DNA of 64,000 nucleotides from Chryseobacterium gilvum (GTDB taxonomy: Bacteria > Bacteroidota > Bacteroidia > Flavobacteriales > Weeksellaceae): positions 1,116,001 to 1,180,000 of the forward strand of contig NZ_JAOTEN010000001.1 in assembly GCF_025628965.1 (NCBI RefSeq), written 5' to 3'. The position numbers were made by a program, and so were the translations under genes. Under the pieces are notes generated by a model, which was not told where the DNA came from, did not search any database, and saw nothing but the letters and a program-made list of their open reading frames with translations. Positions within the stretch are counted from its first letter, which is position 1, and the number at the start of each line of letters is the position of its first letter. This document shows, piece by piece, positions 8,238 through 15,707 of the stretch.

Positions 8238-9080
8238 ATGAAAATTATTATACACGGAGGTTTTTTCTCTGAAAGCGGGCAAAGCCATGATATAAAGATT
8301 GCCAAACAGAATTCATTAAAAAATATCGCTCAGAAAGCATTTGCCTATTTACAGTCTCATTCTGCTTTTGATACAGTGGCTTATGCCGTATCACTATTGG
8401 AAGATGACGAATTATACAACGCGGGAACGGGATCTCAGATTCAAAGCGACGGAATCATTCGCATGAGTGCAGCGATCATGAATGGTAGCAGCCAGAAAAT
8501 GAGTGGCGTAATCAATATTGAAAATGTGAAGAACCCTGTTTTTGTGGCAAAAGAACTGATGAAAGAGGATGATAAAGTGTTGGGAGGAATAGGTGCGAAA
8601 AATTATGCAACAGAACATGGCTTTGAAAATTTCTCAACAGAAATCCCACAGAGAAGAAAAGAGTATGAAGAAAAACTGAAAAACGGCGGAAAAGGAACTG
8701 TAGGATGTGTCGCATTTGATAAAGAGGGAAAATTAGCAGCCGCAACGTCTACAGGAGGAAAAGGTTTCGAAATTCCAGGCAGAATATCCGATTCTGCAAC
8801 AGTAGCAGGAAATTATGCCAATAAATTTTGTGCGGTAAGCTGCACCGGAGTGGGCGAAGATATTGTAAGTAATGCAACCGCAGCAAAAATTGTCACAAGA
8901 GTCACTGATGGAATGGACCTGAAAAAGGCTTTTGAAAAAACTTTCAACGAATTAAAAGAGATTGATGGTTTCGCAGGTGCGATAGCGATTGATCAGGACG
9001 GAAATATTTACCATCAGGATTCCTATCCTACCATGGTTTTTGCAAGCTTTGACGGAGAAAATTTTAAAACATTTGATTAA
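8238..9080 (+). CDS. Isoaspartyl peptidase / type III L-asparaginase (Ntn hydrolase)
   Basis: A 280-residue protein of the N-terminal nucleophile hydrolase family that includes E. coli IaaA. It starts with IIIHGGFF, has the conserved NAGTGS loop (residues 61-66), and carries the autocleavage site GGKGTVGCVAF, in which Thr154 would become the new N-terminal nucleophile of the beta subunit; DKEGKLAAATSTGGKGFEIPG follows from about residue 161. Such enzymes hydrolyse beta-aspartyl dipeptides and asparagine. Next to cphB, the obvious role is to split beta-Asp-Arg into aspartate and arginine, finishing cyanophycin breakdown (inference from context). The length is slightly short but all motifs are there. 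No signal peptide is seen, so it should be cytoplasmic. Confidence 0.88.
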   Translation: MKIIIHGGFFSESGQSHDIKIAKQNSLKNIAQKAFAYLQSHSAFDTVAYAVSLLEDDELYNAGTGSQIQSDGIIRMSAAIMNGSSQKMSGVINIENVKNPVFVAKELMKEDDKVLGGIGAKNYATEHGFENFSTEIPQRRKEYEEKLKNGGKGTVGCVAFDKEGKLAAATSTGGKGFEIPGRISDSATVAGNYANKFCAVSCTGVGEDIVSNATAAKIVTRVTDGMDLKKAFEKTFNELKEIDGFAGAIAIDQDGNIYHQDSYPTMVFASFDGENFKTFD

Positions 9081-9115
9081 AATTTAACAATATTTTATAA
9101 TCCCGAAAATTTTTT

Positions 9116-9130
9116 TGGCACGTATTTTAC
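9116..9130 (+). promoter_or_regulatory. Candidate sigma-54 (-24/-12) promoter
   Basis: TGGCACGTATTTTAC matches the sigma-54 pattern TGGCACGnnnnTTGC at all fixed positions except one (A for G in the -12 GC). It lies about 48 nt before the start of the small membrane protein at 9178. Confidence 0.5.
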
Positions 9131-9177
9131 ATAACAGTTGGTATAACAAATTTTATATCACTTTAAAATAAAAAATC

Positions 9178-9420
9178 ATGGGAAATAAAACAAATGGCTT
9201 ATTAGCCTTATTAGGATTAGGTGCTTTGGCATATTGGAAATACAAAAAATCAACACCTGAACAGCAGCAGGTAGTAAAAGACAAGATTAACACTGCAAAA
9301 GATAATCTTAACAGATGGGGAAATGATCTTAAAGACAAAGCAACTGATGTAGCGTCTCAAGCTCAGAATAAATTTGAGGAAGTTAAAGCGAAAACAGAAG
9401 ATTCTCCTTCTAATATTTAG
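9178..9420 (+). CDS. Small YtxH-like stress-type membrane protein
   Basis: An 80-residue protein with one hydrophobic segment near the N-terminus (LLALLGLGALAYW, about residues 8-20), followed by a long charged, probably helical tail rich in Lys, Asp, Ala and Gln (KDKINTAKDNLNRW, LKDKATDVASQAQNK). This layout resembles YtxH/CsbD-type small general stress proteins, although the family assignment is loose. It is a single-gene unit, with a sigma-54-like promoter upstream and a strong hairpin downstream, so it is probably induced by a specific signal. It follows the cyanophycin genes but has its own signals, so no functional link is claimed. The function of such proteins is poorly known. Confidence 0.75.
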   Translation: MGNKTNGLLALLGLGALAYWKYKKSTPEQQQVVKDKINTAKDNLNRWGNDLKDKATDVASQAQNKFEEVKAKTEDSPSNI

Positions 9421-9445
9421 AACATTATTTTAACATTCATATTAC

Positions 9446-9476
9446 AAAAAAGTCATCATAACAGATGACTTTTTTT
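9446..9476. terminator. Convergent terminator overlapping a stop codon
   Basis: AAAAAGTCATC (9446-9456) pairs with GATGACTTTTT (9464-9474), with A and T runs on the two sides so it can work on both strands. The TGA stop of the minus-strand methyltransferase (9456-9458) begins in the left arm, and its last codons lie in the loop and right arm. Confidence 0.85.
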
Positions 9477-10256
9477 TGCTTTAATGGCGTAAACCATAGG
9501 TATTTTATCCCCGAATTTTGTGATTCTCCATTTTCCTTTTTCACACTCTTCTATGTGTTTAAAACAGGGATAAGGCGACCAATCAAACTCCTGAAATTTT
9601 TGTATGACCAAATTTTTATGGATCAGGTTTTGCAGAACATCCGATAAAGGGTGATTCCATGATACATATTCCTGAGTAATGTCCGCCGAAAAATCTGCAT
9701 AGGTTCCTTCCAGCGTTTCAATGATTGTTTTTTTATTAAAATAATTGTAAACAATATGGTTAAAATCATCATCATACATCCAGATTACAGGATGAAATTC
9801 TGCCATTACAAACTGACCGTCAGGTTTTAAAAAATGGCTTACTACACTTGCCCACTTTTCAAGATCCGGTAACCACCCGATTGTTCCGTAACTTGTAAAA
9901 ACAATATCAAATTTCTGGTCTAGAACAGCAGGAAGCTCATAAACATCTGAACAAATAAATTCTGTGTCTGTTTCACATTGTTTTGCCAGACTTCTGGCCG
10001 TATCTATTGCTTTATCTGAGAAATCAACTCCGGTAACTTTTCCGCCAAGTCTTGATAAAGAAATAGAATCCTGGCCAAAATGACACTGCAAATGCAAAAT
10101 GCTTTTGCCCTTTATATCCCCTAAAAGTTCAAGTTCGATAGAATTCAGAGAAGTTCTTCCCTGTATAAATTCGTCTACAAAGTAAAAATCTGATTTAACA
10201 TGGGGCTCAACTCTGGCGTTCCAGGAATTTTTATTGATTTCTAAATAATTTTTCAT
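9456..10256 (-). CDS. Class I SAM-dependent methyltransferase
   Basis: A 266-residue soluble protein. The SAM-binding motif I is SILHLQCHFGQDSISLSRLG followed by VTGVDFSDKAI (about residues 53-84), with FDIVFTSYGTIGWLPD as the motif IV region and LKPDGQFVMAEFHPVIW after it. This pattern fits the Methyltransf_11/25 group. The protein lacks features that would name a substrate. It overlaps the upstream leucine-rich repeat gene by 4 bp (ATGA) and so is the last gene of the hisS operon. The final codons form part of the terminator. Small-molecule methylation is more likely than rRNA or protein methylation, but this is only a family-based guess. Confidence 0.82.
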   Translation of the reverse strand: MKNYLEINKNSWNARVEPHVKSDFYFVDEFIQGRTSLNSIELELLGDIKGKSILHLQCHFGQDSISLSRLGGKVTGVDFSDKAIDTARSLAKQCETDTEFICSDVYELPAVLDQKFDIVFTSYGTIGWLPDLEKWASVVSHFLKPDGQFVMAEFHPVIWMYDDDFNHIVYNYFNKKTIIETLEGTYADFSADITQEYVSWNHPLSDVLQNLIHKNLVIQKFQEFDWSPYPCFKHIEECEKGKWRITKFGDKIPMVYAIKAKKSHLL

Positions 10257-11320
10257 GGCATTTCCTGGGTAATAAATTTTGTAGTCGGTAAAAGAGTCTG
10301 TGCACGCAGCACTTCTTGGGATGAGATATTATTTCCAGTGATATACATTACTCTCAGCTTTTTCATTTTTTCCAATCCCGGTGGGAAAGAAGTAATTTTA
10401 TTTTTACGAATATCCAAAACCTCAAGATTTCCCAGGTTATAAAATTGGCTTAAACCTTCATTTGTGAGTTGGTTTTCATTCATAAAAAGACCAGTGAGAC
10501 TTGTCATACCTCCGATTCCTGCAGGAATTGTACTTATCTGATTTTTGTATATATCAATACGCTTCAAGTTTACCAATTTATATAATGCTGCCGGAAAAAT
10601 GGTAAACGCATTATTATTAAGATGCAGGGTTTTTAATTTTTGCAGTTTAGAAAATCCGTTAGGTAAAGTTATGAGAAGATTATGTGATAACCAGCAATCA
10701 TCAATATTGGTAAGAGAGCCTATTTCTTCGGGAAGTTCAGACATCAGGTTACCACTGAGCGATAAAGTTTGTAAATTTTCCAGTTTCTTTATAGAAGACG
10801 GAAGATTTCTACCAGGTTTTCCTTCTGCACTTTTCAAGCTTCTGATATCTAAGCCTCTTGACATAGCAAGTCTTTTTAATGTTTTCAGCTTCCCGATATC
10901 TTCCGGAAATTCAAAATAGCTGTACTGAGCATATTCTAAATCTTCCAGTGATTTCAAATTAAAAATTACAGGAGACACTTTAACGGTAAGCATGTTGTGC
11001 AGGGCAAGCTTTTTTAGCTGGTTCAATGAAGCAAATTCTTTAGGAAAATCTGTGATTTTATGACCTCCTGTAAGCATAAAAAACTCAAGATTTTTAAAAT
11101 TTGAAATTTCCTTAGGAATACTTTTCAATTGATCAGATTCGCTTATGGTGAGCGATTTGATATTCCATTTAAAAATATGTTCAGGAAAAACGGTAATTTC
11201 CGAAAGTACCACCTGATCACTTTCTTTACTGAGATCCTGCTTTGGAATTTCAGGCACTACATCATATTGAGCATGTACCGATAAGGATGCAAAAAGTGCG
11301 AATATTATAATTTTTTTCAT
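10253..11320 (-). CDS. Secreted leucine-rich repeat protein
   Basis: A 355-residue protein with a clear signal peptide (MKKIIIFALFASLSVHAQ, cut probably after Ala17 or near it). From about residue 80 to 345 it is built of roughly 23-residue leucine-rich repeats with the LxxLxxLxLxxNxLxxLPxxI pattern, for example LENLQTLSLSGNLMSELPEE and LQKLKTLHLNNNAFTIFPAA. These form a curved solenoid used for protein binding. It starts 2 bp after the hisS stop and overlaps the methyltransferase, so it sits inside a translation-linked operon although its product leaves the cytoplasm. No sorting domain for the type IX system is seen at the C-terminus, so it may be periplasmic. The partner is unknown. Confidence 0.85.
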   Translation of the reverse strand: MKKIIIFALFASLSVHAQYDVVPEIPKQDLSKESDQVVLSEITVFPEHIFKWNIKSLTISESDQLKSIPKEISNFKNLEFFMLTGGHKITDFPKEFASLNQLKKLALHNMLTVKVSPVIFNLKSLEDLEYAQYSYFEFPEDIGKLKTLKRLAMSRGLDIRSLKSAEGKPGRNLPSSIKKLENLQTLSLSGNLMSELPEEIGSLTNIDDCWLSHNLLITLPNGFSKLQKLKTLHLNNNAFTIFPAALYKLVNLKRIDIYKNQISTIPAGIGGMTSLTGLFMNENQLTNEGLSQFYNLGNLEVLDIRKNKITSFPPGLEKMKKLRVMYITGNNISSQEVLRAQTLLPTTKFITQEMP

Positions 11321-11322
11321 AA

Positions 11323-12693
11323 TTATGTATTTAAAAACTCTTCTAAAGAAACCGTTTTCTGTTCACCTGCCTCTAAATTTTTTAAAGTGACCGTACCATT
11401 TTTTATTTCTTCTTCACCTAAGAAAACAAGATTTTTAATTCCTTTCTTTTCGGCGTAGATAAATTGCTTATTGATTTTTGAGCTTTCAGGATAAAGCTCG
11501 GCAGAAATTCCTTTTTCTCGTAGTCGAACTATTAATTTTAAAGCTTCTATGGTTTCTTCACCGCCGAAGTTGGCAAATAAATATTCAACATTAGAAGCGG
11601 CATCTTCAGGAAAGAGATTTAATTCTTCCATGACGAGATAAATTCTGTCTAAACCAAAAGAAATTCCGATTCCCGGAATATTTTTTACTCCAAAAACTTC
11701 CGTAAGGTTATCATATCTTCCGCCGCCGCCGATAGAACCCATCTGCGCTTCATCTGCTTTTACCTCAAAAATGGCTCCGGTGTAATAATCTAAACCTCGT
11801 GCTAAAGTAATGTCAAACACTAGATTCTGAATATCAACTCCCAGATTGACGGATTGGGTTAAAACAAATTCCAATTCTTCTACACCTTTCAGACCGGTTT
11901 CATTCCCTGCAAATTTTTCTTTCAGCTGCAGAAGGTTTTCCAAAGCGTCATCTGACTGATTGAATAAAAAATCTAATTTACTGATTGATTCTTCTGAAAT
12001 ATTTTTATCCAACAGTTCCTTCACCACTCCATCTTTTCCTATTTTGTCTAATTTGTCCAAAGCAACGGTAAAATCGATCAGCTGATCGGTGATTCCCGCG
12101 TATTCTGCCAAACCGGAAAGTATTTTACGGTTATTCATATGAATCGTCACCGATAATTTGAGGTCAGCAAAAGATTTTAAATACAGCTGCACCAAATCTA
12201 TCTCTTGCCAAAGGCTTTCACTTCCTACAACATCTGCATCACATTGGTAAAACTCTCTGAATCTTCCTTTTTGCGGTCGGTCTGCTCTCCAGACTGGCTG
12301 AATCTGATAGCGTTTGTACGGGAAAGTAAGCTTTCCGTGGTTCATGGCAACAAATCTTGCAAAAGGAACTGTAAGATCGTAACGAAGAGCCTTATCGGTA
12401 ATATTTTCGGAGCTGAAAGGCTTATCTAAAGCTCTTTGAAAATCATTCTGCATCTGAGTTTTTTTCTCATCTTTGGCTTCATTGATGCTTGAATTTAAGA
12501 TTTTAAAAATCAGGCGGTCTCCTTCTTCACCATACTTTCCGGTTAAAGTGGAAAGGTTTTCAAAACTTGGCGTTTCTAATGGCTGAAATCCGAATAATTC
12601 AAAATTCTTTTGTAATATATTGATGATGTATTTTCTTCTCGAAACTTCCAGTGAGGTAAAATCTCTGGTTCCTTTTGCTAAGCTTGGCTTCAT
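11323..12693 (-). CDS. hisS: Histidyl-tRNA synthetase
   Basis: A 456-residue class II aminoacyl-tRNA synthetase that charges tRNA-His. Visible are the N-terminal KGTRDF motif, motif 1 region, [16 protein letters not shown], motif 2 ([14 protein letters not shown] and [20 protein letters not shown]), the histidine-specific [14 protein letters not shown], and motif 3 ([14 protein letters not shown]). The C-terminal 100 residues form the anticodon-binding domain ([16 protein letters not shown]). Length and motifs are normal for the family. It is the first gene of an operon with the leucine-rich repeat and methyltransferase genes, and a TATTTTTG box lies about 42 nt upstream. Confidence 0.96.
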   Translation of the reverse strand: MKPSLAKGTRDFTSLEVSRRKYIINILQKNFELFGFQPLETPSFENLSTLTGKYGEEGDRLIFKILNSSINEAKDEKKTQMQNDFQRALDKPFSSENITDKALRYDLTVPFARFVAMNHGKLTFPYKRYQIQPVWRADRPQKGRFREFYQCDADVVGSESLWQEIDLVQLYLKSFADLKLSVTIHMNNRKILSGLAEYAGITDQLIDFTVALDKLDKIGKDGVVKELLDKNISEESISKLDFLFNQSDDALENLLQLKEKFAGNETGLKGVEELEFVLTQSVNLGVDIQNLVFDITLARGLDYYTGAIFEVKADEAQMGSIGGGGRYDNLTEVFGVKNIPGIGISFGLDRIYLVMEELNLFPEDAASNVEYLFANFGGEETIEALKLIVRLREKGISAELYPESSKINKQFIYAEKKGIKNLVFLGEEEIKNGTVTLKNLEAGEQKTVSLEEFLNT

Positions 12694-12734
12694 TATGATA
12701 AATGATAATTGATGATTAATAAATGATCTCAGTG

Positions 12735-12742
12735 CAAAAATA
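12735..12742 (-). promoter_or_regulatory. Candidate -7 box for hisS
   Basis: The minus strand reads TATTTTTG, matching TAnnTTTG, about 42 nt before the hisS ATG. A -33 element is not obvious. Confidence 0.5.
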
Positions 12743-12774
12743 AGGAATTGAAAAGACTTTTAAACCCATAAAAA

Positions 12775-12796
12775 TGCCCGGGAAATTTTCCGGGCA
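12775..12796 (-). terminator. Terminator of the ssb-HRDC unit
   Basis: TGCCCGG (12775-12781) pairs with CCGGGCA (12790-12796); on the minus strand the hairpin is followed by TTTTT. It ends transcription coming from the HRDC gene. Confidence 0.8.
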
Positions 12797-12802
12797 ATTT
12801 GG

Positions 12803-12820
12803 TTTCATCATTTGTGCTTT
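12803..12820. repeat. 18-bp direct repeat, copy downstream of HRDC gene
   Basis: TTTCATCATTTGTGCTTT is identical to 13282-13299. This copy begins 9 bp after the stop of the HRDC gene (minus strand). See the other copy for its relation to the start codon. Confidence 0.8.
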
Positions 12821-12828
12821 CTGAAAAA

Positions 12829-13290
12829 TCAGATACTTTCTAAAATCTCTAAAATCTCTTCACCGTAATTTTCGATTTTATGTTTTCCAAAACCTTTGAT
12901 GTCCAGCAATTCTTCCTTTCTGGCCGGTTTATATTTGGCAACGGAAGTCAGCTCTTTATTGGTGGCGATGAAATACGTCGGAAGATTTTGTTCTTTTGCT
13001 TTTTCAGAACGCCAGATTTTCAATGCATCGAGTATTTGAATTTCATCATTATTTAATGATTCGTCTTCAGCAGCATACTTAACTGTCTTGGAATCTTTCA
13101 CCACTGTTTTAGAACTATTTGGCTGATGTTCTTCATAATAAAAAATAACAGACCAGAAACTTTCATCCTGAACAAATGCGGTTTCTGTTTTCAGAATATG
13201 ATGCTGATCTAAAAATTCATCAATTATTTTCTGATCGTTTTGCAGGAATTCTTCTGCAATTCTCACTTTTAAAACTTTCATTTTCATCAT
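12829..13290 (-). CDS. HRDC domain protein
   Basis: A 153-residue protein. The C-terminal 80 residues form an HRDC domain, the helicase and RNase D C-terminal nucleic-acid binding fold: DEIQILDALKIWRSEKAKEQ, LPTYFIATNKELTSVAKYKP and EELLDIKGFGKHKIENYGEEI. The N-terminal 70 residues (VLKVRIAEEFLQNDQKIIDEF) are not recognised and contain no helicase motifs, so this is a stand-alone HRDC protein. It follows ssb by 23 bp on the same strand, which suggests a joint role in DNA transactions (inference). The start used is the first of two adjacent ATG codons, located inside an 18-bp repeat; starting at the second ATG would change one residue. Stand-alone HRDC proteins are common in Flavobacteriia but poorly studied. 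Confidence 0.82.
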   Translation of the reverse strand: MMKMKVLKVRIAEEFLQNDQKIIDEFLDQHHILKTETAFVQDESFWSVIFYYEEHQPNSSKTVVKDSKTVKYAAEDESLNNDEIQILDALKIWRSEKAKEQNLPTYFIATNKELTSVAKYKPARKEELLDIKGFGKHKIENYGEEILEILESI

Positions 13291-13299
13291 TTGTGCTTT
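13282..13299. repeat. 18-bp direct repeat, copy at HRDC gene start
   Basis: TTTCATCATTTGTGCTTT, identical to 12803-12820. On the minus strand it reads AAAGCACAAATGATGAAA and holds the start codon of the HRDC gene. Confidence 0.8.
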
Positions 13300-13313
13300 T
13301 AAAGTGTTGCCAT

Positions 13314-13646
13314 TTATTTCCCTCCCAAAAGCAGGATCTCGTCTACTTTAATTTCGGTAATATATCTTTTGATCCCATCTTTATCATCATACGATCTGTA
13401 GGTAAGCTTACCTTCAATGGCAATTTCTTTCCCTTTCGGAACATATTTCTGGAAAATTTCCGCTGTTTTTCCGAAAGCAATGAGATTGTGCCATTGCGTT
13501 TCTTCTACCTTTTCCCCTTTTGCATTGGTGTAATGATCGCTTGTTGCCAATGATACGGATGCTTTTGCATTTCCGTTTTCAAAGGTGGTCATTTCTATTT
13601 CCTTTCCGGTGTGACCAATAAGTGTTACTTTGTTTCTTAGTGACAT
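13314..13646 (-). CDS. ssb: Single-stranded DNA-binding protein, short form
   Basis: A 110-residue OB-fold protein. It begins MSLRNKVTLIGHTGKEIEM, and continues with ASVSLATSDHYTNAKGEKVEETQWHNL split around residues 30-55, then FGKTAEIFQKYVPKGKEIAIEGKLTYRSYDDKDG and YITEIKVDEILLLGG. These are the core SSB strands that wrap single-stranded DNA. The protein stops right after the OB fold: there is no glycine/proline-rich linker and no acidic DDDxPF tip, which in canonical SSB recruits repair and replication partners. It may therefore be an accessory SSB, with the full-length one elsewhere. It is the first gene of a two-gene unit with the HRDC protein. Confidence 0.9.
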   Translation of the reverse strand: MSLRNKVTLIGHTGKEIEMTTFENGNAKASVSLATSDHYTNAKGEKVEETQWHNLIAFGKTAEIFQKYVPKGKEIAIEGKLTYRSYDDKDGIKRYITEIKVDEILLLGGK

Positions 13647-13760
13647 AACTTTTATTTTTTAAGATTAATATTTTAGATAAGAGACGCTCACTGTTTTCTC
13701 AAATCTCTGCTGCAAAGATTGTTAATTCTTATAACCGGAATCGGTAGAAAACTATTTAAA

Positions 13761-13768
13761 TACATTTG
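13761..13768 (+). promoter_or_regulatory. Candidate -7 box for the HPP protein
   Basis: TACATTTG matches TAnnTTTG and lies 58 nt upstream of the GTG start at 13826. The region is shared with the divergent ssb gene. Confidence 0.45.
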
Positions 13769-13825
13769 TAGTCGTTTGCAAGCGAATATTTTTCATATAT
13801 TTAGATTCAAAATAATCAGATCATT

Positions 13826-14428
13826 GTGAAGAAAACGATTAAAAGAACATTCAGAATATCAAAGTATGTAATTTATAAGGAAACGCTTATAGATTACAAA
13901 GAGCATTTCTGGAGTTTTATGGGCGCTTTTTTCGGAATCGGGATGATTGCTTTTATACAGTCGCATTATTTGCTGGAAGCTGAAAATGTTTTTCTGATCG
14001 GCTCATTCGGCGCGTCAAGTGTTTTGATTTACGGAGCCATTCAGAGTCCGCTTGCGCAACCGAGGAATTTAATCGGCGGACACGTGATTTCGGCATTGGT
14101 GGGAGTTACCATCTATAAAATAGTTCCTGATATTATCTGGCTTTCCGCACCTTTGGCAGTGGCTTTTTCGATAGTGCTTATGCAATACACCAAAACGCTG
14201 CATCCTCCAGGCGGAGCCACCGCGTTGATTGCGGTAAGCTCAACAGGGAAAATACCTGAACTTGGATACAGTTATGTACTTTCCCCCGTTTTATCCGGCT
14301 GTATTATTTTACTTTTAACGGCTTTGGTTTTTAATAATATGACCAAAAACAGAAGCTATCCTTCTCACAAAAGATGGAAAACACTACTGCGAAAAAAACA
14401 TGAACATCAAATGAAAAATAAATTATGA
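13826..14428 (+). CDS. HPP family membrane protein
   Basis: A 200-residue inner membrane protein starting with GTG. It has about four to five hydrophobic segments (roughly residues 31-50, 55-75, 85-105, 112-125 and 155-178) and the family signature LHPPGGATALIAV near residues 130-142. Members of this family have been linked to nitrite transport in chloroplasts and cyanobacteria, but in most bacteria their cargo is unknown (family knowledge). Here there is no CBS domain at the C-terminus, only a basic tail (KRWKTLLRKKHEHQMK). It overlaps the next gene by 4 bp, so the two are translated together. Confidence 0.83.
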   Translation: MKKTIKRTFRISKYVIYKETLIDYKEHFWSFMGAFFGIGMIAFIQSHYLLEAENVFLIGSFGASSVLIYGAIQSPLAQPRNLIGGHVISALVGVTIYKIVPDIIWLSAPLAVAFSIVLMQYTKTLHPPGGATALIAVSSTGKIPELGYSYVLSPVLSGCIILLLTALVFNNMTKNRSYPSHKRWKTLLRKKHEHQMKNKL

Positions 14429-14763
14429 ACTGTCTCGAATGCGGCGATAAGATCATCGGAAGATCAGATAAAAAATTCTGTAACGATGCCTGCCGAAATG
14501 CCTACAACAATAAACAGAACAAAGATTCTAATAATCTCATGCGCAATATCAACAATAAGCTGCGCAAAAACTACCGAATCCTGAGCGAAATAAATGGAGA
14601 TGGGAAAACGAAAACCGCAAAATCTAAACTTGATGGCTTAGGTTTTGATTTTAATTATTTTACTCATATTAAAGTTTATAAAAACGGTTCGGAATATAGA
14701 TTTGTTTACGATCACGGCTATAAGCTTTTAGAGGAGGATTTTATTTTAATTGTTAAAAATTAA
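14425..14763 (+). CDS. Small zinc-ribbon protein, function unknown
   Basis: A 112-residue protein overlapping the HPP gene by ATGA. The N-terminus has a four-cysteine zinc-ribbon pattern, CLEC at residues 3-6 and CNDAC at 19-23, of the kind seen in small DUF2116-like and other nucleic-acid-associated ribbons (KKFCNDACRNAYNNKQN). The remainder is a short mixed alpha/beta domain ending YRFVYDHGYKLLEEDFILIV, which is not recognised. It is cytoplasmic by appearance. It could regulate or bind RNA or DNA, but there is no direct evidence. The tight coupling to a membrane protein is the only functional hint. Confidence 0.75.
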   Translation: MNCLECGDKIIGRSDKKFCNDACRNAYNNKQNKDSNNLMRNINNKLRKNYRILSEINGDGKTKTAKSKLDGLGFDFNYFTHIKVYKNGSEYRFVYDHGYKLLEEDFILIVKN

Positions 14764-14786
14764 TCCGGAATTATATACAACAGATT

Positions 14787-15692
14787 ATGAAAGAAATCGT
14801 TCTCATTACCGGTGCAGGTGGCGCTGTCGCAAAAGAATTAGCAAAAAAGATCGAAAAAGAATATACAATACGGTTTCTGACCCGTAAAAAAAAGCATGAA
14901 AATGAATATGAATGGAATATAAAAGAAGGAACTATTGATGAAAATGCGTTTGAAAATGTAAGCCATATCATTCATTTAGCCGGTGCCAATATTTCTGAAA
15001 AAAGATGGACTGACGAAAGGAAGAAAGAACTGATCTCAAGCCGCGTAGATTCTGCAAAACTGATTTTAAATACCCTCAAAAAGAAAAACATTTGCCTGAA
15101 ATCTTTTATTTCAGCTTCAGGAATTAATTTTTACGGGACCAAAACTTCAGAAAAGATTTTTAAGGAAGACGACAGTCCGGGAGATGACTTTCTAAGTGAA
15201 GTGGTTATTCTTTGGGAGAAATCTGCGGATGAGTTTAAAACTGAACATCTTGCGGAACGTGCCGTAAAGATCAGAACAGCGATCGTTTTGGCTGAAAAAG
15301 AAGGAGCATTACCTAAAATGGCAGCCCCCGTAAAAATGGGAATCGGATCACCAATCGGGAGCGGGAAACAATACATGCCCTGGATTCATATCCGCGATAT
15401 TTGCTCTATCTATGAATTTGCTTTAAAAAATCATGAAATGGATGGTGCTTTTAATGCATCTTCACCACAGCATACTACGAATGAACATTTAACCAAATTA
15501 ATGGCAGAAGTATTGAAAAAACCCTATTTCATGCCCAATGTTCCGGCGTTTGTGCTGAAAATGATTTTCGGAGAACTGGCCAATGCATTATTGGAAGGAT
15601 CACGCGCTTCAGCAGAAAAAATTTTAAGTACAGGTTTCCAGTTTGAATTTCCGGATCTGAAAACCGCTTTGAAAGACTTACTCATGAAATAA
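14787..15692 (+). CDS. TIGR01777-type NAD(P)-dependent epimerase
   Basis: A 301-residue extended short-chain dehydrogenase of the SulA/YfcH group. The Rossmann motif is ITGAGGAVAKELAKKI at the N-terminus, followed by HLAGANISEKRWTDERKKEL, typical of this subgroup, then SASGINFYGTK and the C-terminal domain (PNVPAFVLKMIFGELANALLEGSRASAEK), which ends the TIGR01777 proteins. The active Tyr would be that of NFYG. The reaction is unknown in all members (family knowledge). The ATG is 23 bp after the zinc-ribbon gene, on the same strand, so it is probably in the same operon. The stop is directly adjacent to the region of the following secreted protein. Confidence 0.85.
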   Translation: MKEIVLITGAGGAVAKELAKKIEKEYTIRFLTRKKKHENEYEWNIKEGTIDENAFENVSHIIHLAGANISEKRWTDERKKELISSRVDSAKLILNTLKKKNICLKSFISASGINFYGTKTSEKIFKEDDSPGDDFLSEVVILWEKSADEFKTEHLAERAVKIRTAIVLAEKEGALPKMAAPVKMGIGSPIGSGKQYMPWIHIRDICSIYEFALKNHEMDGAFNASSPQHTTNEHLTKLMAEVLKKPYFMPNVPAFVLKMIFGELANALLEGSRASAEKILSTGFQFEFPDLKTALKDLLMK

Positions 15693-15707
15693 ATGAATCA
15701 CAACCCA

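Noticed and set aside
12733..12816. Mini-frame starting in the downstream 18-bp repeat (minus strand, about 29 codons)
   Set aside because: It runs through the terminator hairpin of the HRDC gene and has no recognisable product; more likely a by-product of the repeat.
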